Under the pieces are notes generated by a model. The model was not told where the DNA came from, ran no database searches, and saw only the letters and a program-made list of their open reading frames with translations. A stretch of DNA of 64,000 nt from Clostridium beijerinckii (GTDB lineage Bacteria; Bacillota; Clostridia; Clostridiales; Clostridiaceae). A program made the translations under genes and the position numbers. Shown piece by piece: positions 57,669 through 64,000 of this stretch (positions are counted from its first letter, which is position 1; the number at the start of each line of letters is the position of its first letter). The stretch covers positions 1,950,001 to 2,014,000 of the forward strand of contig NZ_CP073653.1 in NCBI RefSeq assembly GCF_018223745.1, written 5' to 3'.

Positions 57669-58412
57669 GTGTCTTTGAGTAAAAATATAATAGAAATGAA
57701 AGACATTACAAAAAGCTTCTATATTGGAACTCCAAATCAATTAAATATTTTAAAAGGAATTGATATTAGTGTAAAAGAAGGAGAATTTGTAGCAATAGTT
57801 GGTTCATCTGGTTCTGGAAAAAGTACATTAATGAATATTATAGGAGCACTTGATAGAGCAACTTCTGGGAACTATATTTTAGATGGTACAAATATCAATG
57901 AAATATCTGATAATGGTTTATCTGAAGTAAGAAATAAACAAATAGGTTTTGTATTTCAGACATATAATCTAATTCCAAGAAGTTCAGCTTTGAAAAATGT
58001 GGAATTGCCAATGCTTTACTATGGAATGAGTAAAAAAGATAGAAGAATACGTGCAGAAGAACTTTTAGATCTTGTTGGAATGAAAGATAGAATGTCTCAT
58101 CAACCCAATGAACTGTCAGGAGGACAAAAGCAGAGAGTGGCTATTGCTAGAGCATTAGCTAATGATCCAAGTATAATACTTGCGGATGAGCCTACAGGTG
58201 CACTTGATTCAACAACTGGAAGATTGGTTATGGATTTGTTTCATAAAGTTCATGAACAGGAAGGCAAAACCATTGTATTTATAACCCATAATAGCGAACT
58301 TGCGGAGGAAACAGAAAGAATTATAACTTTGAAGGATGGAAATATAATATCTGAAAAAAAGAATGATATGTACTACAGAAGATTTCCAAAAGAGGACAAA
58401 GTATGTTTATAA
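57669..58412 (+). CDS. MacB/LolD-type ABC transporter ATP-binding protein
   Basis: A 247-residue ABC ATPase: Walker A GSSGSGKSTL, Q-loop VFQTYNLIPRSSALKNVELPM, signature LSGGQKQRVAIARAL, Walker B ILADEPTGALDS and the H-loop TH. The MacB/FtsE-like group fits the TTYNLIP variant and the downstream permease. The start is TTG 57677 or, as taken here, TTG 57669 region (gggggtgag ribosome site upstream of 57676 TTG); the coding frame is secure but the exact start is not. It overlaps the permease by ten bases. Confidence 0.9.
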   Translation: MSLSKNIIEMKDITKSFYIGTPNQLNILKGIDISVKEGEFVAIVGSSGSGKSTLMNIIGALDRATSGNYILDGTNINEISDNGLSEVRNKQIGFVFQTYNLIPRSSALKNVELPMLYYGMSKKDRRIRAEELLDLVGMKDRMSHQPNELSGGQKQRVAIARALANDPSIILADEPTGALDSTTGRLVMDLFHKVHEQEGKTIVFITHNSELAEETERIITLKDGNIISEKKNDMYYRRFPKEDKVCL

Positions 58413-59896
58413 AAGAAAATATAATGCTTGCAGTTGCGGGGCTTAAATCCAATAAAATGAGAGCGTTACTTACAATGCTTGGAATAATAATAGGGATAGC
58501 GTCAGTAATTGGTGTTGTTTCAGTAGGAAATGCAATGACCTCTTCTTTAACAAGTTCAATGTCTTCAATGGGTGCAACTAATATTACAGTTAACGTGCAA
58601 GAAAAAAGTACTACAAGTACATTAAATTCGTTGAATTCCGATAATTCGAATTTAAAGGACAAAAATAATTCGAATTCAAAAAATTCAGGTTCGAAAAATT
58701 CTAATAGTTCAAACTCGAAAAACTCAAATGGCAATTCACCAAATAATAGTGGAGGCGCAAAGTCAGGCGGTGGCGCACCACAAGGTGGGGGTGGAGTGCC
58801 AGGTGCAGGTGCAATGAAAGCAGCAAGCGGAGGAGGAATGCCTCCAGGAGGTTCAGGAAGACAAGGAAAATCAAGTAGCACTGCAAAAGATATTGACCTT
58901 ATGACAATGGAACAGATAAATGATTTACAGGAAAACTTTAGTGACGAAATAAGTTCTATAAGTGTATCTGAAAGTGGTAGCTCAGGTAAAGTTAAAAATG
59001 ATTCAACGTATTCTAATGTAAGCACAGTAGGGACAAATGTTGGATATAAAGATGTTAAAAATTTGGAAATGGCCGAAGGTAGATATATTTCACAAAATGA
59101 TATTGATGGAGCAAAAGATGTTGCAGTAGTTTCAGATAAATTAGTATCTAAGATATTTGGAACAAATGTAGATCCCATAAATCAAGATATAAAAGTTTAT
59201 ACATCAAATGCAATTTACACATACACAATAGTTGGAGTATATAAATATAAGGCTTCGGGAGGAAATAGAACAACATCTGATGAAAATTTAACTACTGACC
59301 TATATATTCCTGTTACTGTAACAAAGAAGACAGCAACTAATAAAAATTACCAGACATTTCAAATAAAAGCAAAAGATGAAGTAAATGTTCAGTCATTTAC
59401 TAATGAATTATCAGACTACTTATCTAAGCTTTATGCAAAAAATGCAAAGTTTGAAGCTCAAGCAAGCAATATGGAAAGTATGCTTGAATCAATGACATCA
59501 ATGATGACTACAGTTGCAGTGGCTATATCTGCTATTGCAGGAATTTCGCTAGTGGTTGGCGGAATTGGAGTTATGAATATAATGCTAGTATCTGTTACAG
59601 AAAGAACAAGAGAGATAGGAACTAGAAAGGCACTTGGAGCTAAAAGCAGTCATATAAAGATGCAATTTATAGTTGAATCAATTATAATATGCTCCATTGG
59701 TGGTATTTTAGGAATATTACTTGGTTTAGGTGCAGGAGCAATTGGTTCAAAAGCTATGGGATATGCAACTACAGTATCGCCATTAGTTATTTTAGTAAGT
59801 TTTTCATTTTCAATGTTTATTGGAGTATTCTTTGGATATTATCCAGCAAAGAAAGCAGCTGAACTAGATCCTATAGAAGCACTTAGATACGAATAG
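58403..59896 (+). CDS. MacB-type ABC transporter permease with low-complexity insert
   Basis: A 497-residue permease of the MacB/FtsX type with four TM helices: one near the start (LLTMLGIIIGIASVIGVVSVGNA) and three in the last 130 residues, including GGIGVMNIMLVSVTERTREIGTRKALGA and the ending AKKAAELDPIEALRYE. The large extracytoplasmic domain carries an unusual ~90-residue low-complexity block (about residues 68-155): first Asn/Ser/Lys-rich, then Gly/Pro/Ala-rich. Such mechanotransmission permeases work with the adaptor and a TolC-like partner. The block probably forms a flexible linker or surface loop. Confidence 0.88.
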   Translation: MFIKENIMLAVAGLKSNKMRALLTMLGIIIGIASVIGVVSVGNAMTSSLTSSMSSMGATNITVNVQEKSTTSTLNSLNSDNSNLKDKNNSNSKNSGSKNSNSSNSKNSNGNSPNNSGGAKSGGGAPQGGGGVPGAGAMKAASGGGMPPGGSGRQGKSSSTAKDIDLMTMEQINDLQENFSDEISSISVSESGSSGKVKNDSTYSNVSTVGTNVGYKDVKNLEMAEGRYISQNDIDGAKDVAVVSDKLVSKIFGTNVDPINQDIKVYTSNAIYTYTIVGVYKYKASGGNRTTSDENLTTDLYIPVTVTKKTATNKNYQTFQIKAKDEVNVQSFTNELSDYLSKLYAKNAKFEAQASNMESMLESMTSMMTTVAVAISAIAGISLVVGGIGVMNIMLVSVTERTREIGTRKALGAKSSHIKMQFIVESIIICSIGGILGILLGLGAGAIGSKAMGYATTVSPLVILVSFSFSMFIGVFFGYYPAKKAAELDPIEALRYE

Positions 59897-59936
59897 AATG
59901 GATTTTAGAATAAGCTAATGTTCTAAAAATAATTTT

Positions 59937-59985
59937 TAATGCCATGGATATATTCTGCATTACTACTCCATGGCATTATTATATT
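59937..59985. terminator. Terminator between exporter operon and ytaF
   Basis: Hairpin taatgccatgga / tccatggcatta with an 18-base loop; between convergent genes and flanked by A/T runs. Confidence 0.8.
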
Positions 59986-59989
59986 ATTA

Positions 59990-60613
59990 TTAAACAAATA
60001 TTTCATAAATTCCGAAAGCGATTAATACAATTCCAGAAATAAAATTTGAATATCTAATCAAATATTTTGAAAAATTGATATTTCGATTAAAGTAGCCTAT
60101 ATATACAAATAAGATAGAAATAATAAAATTTAAAAATACACTTATACTAAGATTAACACCTGTTATACTTGCAGCAAAATTTGTACAAATATTGTTTACA
60201 GATAGTGAGATGGAAAGAGCTAAACATTTTCTTAGATTTATATTATGAGAGTTATCTAAATTTAGAATATAAGAATCCTCCAAGAGGTTTTTATATTTAA
60301 AAGAACTTTCATAATAAAAGGAAGTATCGTAACCAAGACGTTTTTTTTCTAAGCGAATATTCTCAACTATAAAAGAAATACCAATATAACTTAAAAGAAT
60401 AGCACCAAATATATTACTGACCTTAGGATCTATTAAGGGCAGAATTAATTTACCAATATACATAGAAACAAATGTACTAGCAGAAGTTACTATTGCAAGT
60501 AAAATACTATTTGATTTAGATAAATGTATTTTCTTAATTCCATAAGATAAAAAAAATGATAATGTTACTATATTTGTTGAAATAGCTAGTAAAAGAGGTG
60601 ATATAAGAATCAT
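59990..60613 (-). CDS. ytaF: YtaF-like sporulation membrane protein (MntP-related)
   Basis: A 207-residue membrane protein with two groups of three TM helices separated by a polar middle (about residues 95-130). The start MILISPLLLAISTNIVTLSFFLSYGIKKI and the second-half ALSISLSVNNICTNFAASITG correspond to the LysE/MntP superfamily repeats, with N in place of the usual Asp pair. YtaF is a sporulation-associated homologue in Firmicutes. Transport substrate, if any, is unknown. Single gene on the minus strand. Confidence 0.8.
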   Translation of the reverse strand: MILISPLLLAISTNIVTLSFFLSYGIKKIHLSKSNSILLAIVTSASTFVSMYIGKLILPLIDPKVSNIFGAILLSYIGISFIVENIRLEKKRLGYDTSFYYESSFKYKNLLEDSYILNLDNSHNINLRKCLALSISLSVNNICTNFAASITGVNLSISVFLNFIISILFVYIGYFNRNINFSKYLIRYSNFISGIVLIAFGIYEIFV

Positions 60614-60948
60614 ATGGAACTCCTAAAAATTATTTTAGTATAATATATTCATTTTATTTAAAAAAAGATTGTAATATGATAAATTTATAAGATATTTTTT
60701 GTATTTGATTGAAAAAAGAATGAGATATTTAAATATTAAAAGTCGTGTTGTAAATTTCGCTTAATATTTTATAAACATAAAGGTTTGATATTAGGTGATG
60801 CAACAAACATATAAAGAAATGGATTTGTCGTAAAAATTCAGTTGTGTTTAAGGGCTATATGTAAGATTATAAAGGTATAGGAAATTCGCCTATAGATGTG
60901 CTTAAGTAAGATCCATATATAAACGATAGAATTTGATAAATATTAATA
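60614..60948. other. Intergenic region upstream of ytaF
   Basis: About 335 A/T-rich bases. Besides the ytaF promoter region, the only structure is a small hairpin tatagg / cctata at about 60877-60895. No ORF with a ribosome site and no recognised RNA element. Confidence 0.4.
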
Positions 60949-60992
60949 ATAGCTATTGATTATGTAAATATAATAACATAATCAATAGCTAT
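60949..60992 (-). terminator. Terminator of the TVP38-like gene
   Basis: Perfect 17-bp inverted repeat atagctattgattatgt / acataatcaatagctat, seven bases beyond the minus-strand stop; the T tract is weak. Confidence 0.65.
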
Positions 60993-60998
60993 CTTTGT

Positions 60999-61625
60999 TT
61001 AATTAGTTTGATTACTCCATTTTTTGAAATTAAAATAATTAACTAGTATGATAATAAAAAGCATAACAGCAAATACGCATAACGAATACTTTATACTAAT
61101 TCCTAAAAATGTATAAAGCAAAATTATTGGTGTATCTGCAAAAAATATTGTTAAAGTATATTTAATAAAGCTAATTTCAGCTAATACAGAAAAAAAACAA
61201 ATAATGTCGGTGGGAACAACTGGTGAAGATACCCCTAAAGCTAGAAGTTGCACATTATTTTTTTTTATCATGTTGTATATTTTGGGATATTTATTTACTA
61301 TTTTATTCTGGTAACTCATTCCAAACGTAAGTCTTGCAAAGAAAAATAATAGAATTTCACTTAATAAATTCGCTGTTGCAGTTAAAATAAATGCTTCATA
61401 TGGATTAAATAATATTCCGCCAATAATTATAAAAATTGTACAAGGAATTAGTGTGAAAATTCTTAGTGATGCAATTATGAAAAATAAAATTGCACTGAAT
61501 TTTCCATATGTATTTAAAAAAAATATTATCTTATTAACTCCATCACTATATAATTGATATTTAAGAAAAACAAATAAGATAGATATCCAAAATATAATAA
61601 CAATACCCTTGAATAGCTTACTCAT
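60999..61625 (-). CDS. TVP38/TMEM64-family membrane protein
   Basis: A 208-residue protein of the SNARE-associated/DedA-like superfamily with about six hydrophobic segments. The core has AILFFIIASLRIFTLIPCTIFIIIGGILFNPYEAFIL and the conserved TFGMSYQNKIV and SPVVPTDIICFFSVLAEISFIKY regions. It may be a lipid scramblase or transporter, as some relatives are; this is inference. I start at ATG 61625 (MSKLFKG) because aaggag lies 11 bases ahead; longer in-frame starts lack a ribosome site. Confidence 0.83.
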   Translation of the reverse strand: MSKLFKGIVIIFWISILFVFLKYQLYSDGVNKIIFFLNTYGKFSAILFFIIASLRIFTLIPCTIFIIIGGILFNPYEAFILTATANLLSEILLFFFARLTFGMSYQNKIVNKYPKIYNMIKKNNVQLLALGVSSPVVPTDIICFFSVLAEISFIKYTLTIFFADTPIILLYTFLGISIKYSLCVFAVMLFIIILVNYFNFKKWSNQTN

Positions 61626-61854
61626 TAAATTTACCACTCCTTTCATATTGAACTTAGAGACGTAGAAAAAAAGCTTATAATACTCATATTTCCACCTTAC
61701 TATAAACCATTTTACCAATAAATTATAAGAAAATGTTAAAAAATTGGAAATCTTTCGTTTATTTTAAGAATTATTAATAACAATAAAGTAATAGAAGATA
61801 TTTTAGACTTAGGGTATAATATAGTAAAAACATAACATACTAGGGGGCAGTTGT

Positions 61855-62919
61855 ATGAGTAAATATTGGAATGATAAAGTTAGAGAAATAGAGCCTTATG
61901 TGCCTGGGGAGCAGCCTAAGGATAGAAAGTACATAAAACTAAATACGAATGAGAATCCGTATCCACCATCAGATAAAGTTTTAGAAGCCATGAGGAACGC
62001 GGTTAATGATGACTTGAAACTTTATCCAGATCCAACATGTAGTGAGTTAATAAGTGAAATAGCTAATTATTATAAGTTAGATGAGAATGAAATATTTATA
62101 GGAAATGGTTCGGATGAGATTTTGGCATTTTCGTTTATGACTTTCTTTTCAAAGAACAAAAAAATATTATTTCCAGATATAAGTTATACTTTCTATAAGG
62201 TTTATGCTGAACTTTTTGATTTAAATTATGAATTAGTAAAATTAGACGATAATTTTGATATACCATTGGAAGAGCTAAAAAAGACAAATGGTGGAGTAAT
62301 AATACCAAATCCTAATGCTCCAACAGGAAAATATATAAATACAGAAAGCTTAAAAAGTTTAATTGAAGCTAATAAAGATAGAGTAGTAATTATTGATGAA
62401 GCTTATATAGATTTTGGTGGCCAGTCAATGGTTAAATATATACATGAATATGATAATCTTTTAGTAATTCAAACATTATCAAAATCACGTTCATTAGCAG
62501 GATTAAGAGTTGGATTTGCGCTAGGTCATAAAGATTTAATAGAGGGATTAAACAGAATTAAAAATAGCATAAATTCTTATACTATAGATAGAGTGGCTTT
62601 AGCTGGGGCTAAAGCAGCTATTCAAGATAGTAAATATTTTGAGGAAATAACTAAGAAAATAGTAAAAACAAGAGAAAAAGTGGTCAAGGAATTAGAAAAA
62701 TTAGATTTTAGAGTTTTAAAGTCAAAATCAAATTTTGTTTTTGCTAGTCATAACAGTGCTTCTGGGAAGTTTATTTATGAGAATTTGAAATGTCAAGGAA
62801 TACTAGTAAGATATTTTGATAAAGAAAGAATAGATAATTTTTTGAGAATAACAATAGGAACCGATGAAGAAATGGATATTTTAATTGGAAAATTAAGATT
62901 TATTTTGAGTAATAATTAA
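61855..62919 (+). CDS. hisC: Histidinol-phosphate aminotransferase
   Basis: A 354-residue PLP aminotransferase. Markers are IKLNTNENPYPPSDKVLEAM, FIGNGSDEILAFSF, IPNPNAPTGKYIN, VIIDEAYIDFGG and the PLP lysine in IQTLSKSRSLAGLRVGF, then FLRITIGTDEEMD. This pattern is HisC-like. No other his gene is present, so it may be a stand-alone HisC or act on a related phosphorylated substrate. A TATAAT at 61815-61820 and the ribosome site aggggg support expression from its own promoter. Confidence 0.85.
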   Translation: MSKYWNDKVREIEPYVPGEQPKDRKYIKLNTNENPYPPSDKVLEAMRNAVNDDLKLYPDPTCSELISEIANYYKLDENEIFIGNGSDEILAFSFMTFFSKNKKILFPDISYTFYKVYAELFDLNYELVKLDDNFDIPLEELKKTNGGVIIPNPNAPTGKYINTESLKSLIEANKDRVVIIDEAYIDFGGQSMVKYIHEYDNLLVIQTLSKSRSLAGLRVGFALGHKDLIEGLNRIKNSINSYTIDRVALAGAKAAIQDSKYFEEITKKIVKTREKVVKELEKLDFRVLKSKSNFVFASHNSASGKFIYENLKCQGILVRYFDKERIDNFLRITIGTDEEMDILIGKLRFILSNN

Positions 62920-62949
62920 AAAGAATTATGATAAAAGTATAGCAAAGTT

Positions 62950-63008
62950 GGATGCAATGCGCTAAATAGGATTACTTTTGGAAATCCTATTTAGTGAATT
63001 GTATCTAA
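62950..63008 (+). terminator. Hairpin after hisC
   Basis: Arms ctaaataggat / atcctatttag extended by gatgcaat / attgtatc. T tract is poor, but position suggests termination. Confidence 0.55.
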
Positions 63009-63148
63009 TTTTACTTATTAGAGAATGTTATTAGTCATATAGAGTAAGAGTTAAGGATATTGATATAATGAAATTTTTGTCTGAATTTATGATTAGGCAT
63101 TTTTGAAATTAACAAAGAGATTTTAATTTTTGAAGGAAGGTTGATTTT

Positions 63149-64000
63149 ATGGAATTATGTGTTAATAAAGAATACGTTTTAGATGTTGCAAAGGAGATAT
63201 TAGAATTTGATAGTCCAACTGGCTTCTGCTTTGAGATAATTGATAAAATAAGAGATATAGTTAAAGAACTAGGATATAGTTTTGAAACTACCAATAAAGG
63301 TTGTGGAATAATAACTATAAAGGGTAAATCGGATGAAAAAATATTAGGATTATCTGCGCACGTAGATACGTTAGGAGCCATGGTTAGATCAATAACTTCA
63401 GATGGAAAAATAAAGTTTACCTTACTTGGAGGACCAATTGTTCCGACTTTAGACAGCGAATATTGTACAATACGAACAAGGGAAGGAAAGAAATATACAG
63501 GAACATTCTTAAGCACAAGTCCTGCAGCCCATGTTTTTGAGGATAGCTCAAGTAAAACAAGAGATCCAAAAAATATGGAAATAAGAATTGATGAAGAGGT
63601 TCATTCAAAAAGTGATGTTCAAAAGTTGGGTATTTGTGTAGGAGATTTTATATTTATTGATCCTAAAACAACAATTACTGAGAGTGGGTTTATAAAGTCA
63701 AGATTTATTGATGATAAAGGTAGTGTTTCTTGTTTAATGGGTTTATTGGAATTATTTAATAGAGAAAAAATAGTTCCTAAATATACTACCAAGATATTAA
63801 TTTCAACTTATGAAGAAGTTGGACATGGAGCATCATATATACCAAGCGATATAGTTGAGATGATAGCAGTAGATATGGGATGTATTGGCGATGATTTAAC
63901 TTGCAGTGAATATGATGTATCAATATGCGCCAAAGATTCAGGAGGACCATATGATTATAATATGGTAACAAAACTAATTAATCTTGCAAAGGATAATGAG
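63149..64000 (+). CDS. M42-family metalloaminopeptidase (partial, runs off the window)
   Basis: The first 284 residues of a glutamyl-aminopeptidase/endoglucanase-like M42 protein. Visible motifs: FDSPTGFCFEIIDKI at the start, the metal ligand His in GLSAHVDTLGAMV, the bridging Asp in SRFIDDKGSVSCL, the catalytic/metal Glu pair in STYEEVGHGAS and the metal Asp in AVDMGCIGDD. The domain with the last metal His lies beyond the edge. ATG 63149 follows gaaggaagg. M42 enzymes form large tetrahedral aminopeptidases in the cytoplasm. Only a downstream part is missing. Confidence 0.9.
   Translation, partial: MELCVNKEYVLDVAKEILEFDSPTGFCFEIIDKIRDIVKELGYSFETTNKGCGIITIKGKSDEKILGLSAHVDTLGAMVRSITSDGKIKFTLLGGPIVPTLDSEYCTIRTREGKKYTGTFLSTSPAAHVFEDSSSKTRDPKNMEIRIDEEVHSKSDVQKLGICVGDFIFIDPKTTITESGFIKSRFIDDKGSVSCLMGLLELFNREKIVPKYTTKILISTYEEVGHGASYIPSDIVEMIAVDMGCIGDDLTCSEYDVSICAKDSGGPYDYNMVTKLINLAKDNE

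Noticed and set aside
58321..59178. 285-codon minus-strand ORF
   Set aside because: Antisense to the MacB-like permease. Its length is caused by the low-complexity stretch, which lacks stops on the other strand; its product is rich in Pro/Phe/Leu from Gly/Asn codons read backwards.

Overview
The window is low-GC, A/T-rich DNA with gene content typical of a spore-forming, anaerobic, monoderm Firmicute. The [FeFe] hydrogenase, an SspF-like spore protein, a PdaB-like deacetylase, a YtaF homologue and the T-box-controlled valS all point to Clostridium sensu stricto. A solventogenic species near C. beijerinckii is my inference from overall gene style; no search was run.

Layout. 1-1915: the 3' half of a 23S rRNA gene, a spacer carrying a repeat element, a 5S rRNA gene and the rRNA operon terminator. 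2-6 kb: phosphoglycerate mutase, a MATE exporter and a TPR protein. 6.2-12.6 kb: a branched-chain amino acid ABC transporter (livJ-H-M-G-F) behind a near-consensus promoter, with a second, nearly identical livJ just downstream. 12.7-16.3 kb: a zinc-ribbon protein, a membrane diguanylate cyclase and an MFS exporter. 16.6-18.26 kb: a complete IS1380-family element with perfect terminal repeats and a 5-bp target duplication but a frameshifted transposase, sitting just upstream of a small sirohaem-reductase-like protein. 19-24.5 kb: a HAD phosphatase, an [FeFe] hydrogenase with a degenerate NuoF-like front end, and a DUF47/Pit phosphate transport pair. 24.6-33 kb: a lipase-like hydrolase, a metallophosphoesterase, a YvlD-type membrane protein, a VOC protein, a MalY/PatB aminotransferase, and valS with a long T-box leader. 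33-41.6 kb: TerC, FolC, a large HIRAN-domain protein, a TSCPD protein, a beta-propeller, DUF4364, a PdaB-like deacetylase and a tandem-OB SSB-like protein.

41.7-47.7 kb holds most of the acetylase-type diaminopimelate/lysine route: dapH divergent from a PatA-like aminotransferase, then asd-dapA-dapB as one minus-strand operon. 48-52 kb: SspF-like SASP, YqeM-like methyltransferase, Hsp33, YdcF-like protein and an RluF-type pseudouridine synthase. 52.1-59.9 kb: a small unknown protein, a histidine kinase and an OmpR-type regulator, followed by a tripartite MacAB-like exporter with a TolC-like protein, which is odd in a monoderm. The window ends with YtaF, a TVP38-like protein, hisC and the 5' part of an M42 peptidase.

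The most unusual items are a family of two-hairpin intergenic repeats (23S-5S spacer, inside the valS T-box, and at 39.2 kb), the TolC-MacAB module with its adjacent two-component system and tandem operator, the fused hydrogenase, and the large HIRAN protein. I saw no CRISPR array and no tRNA gene, and I recognise no wholly new defence or biosynthetic system.
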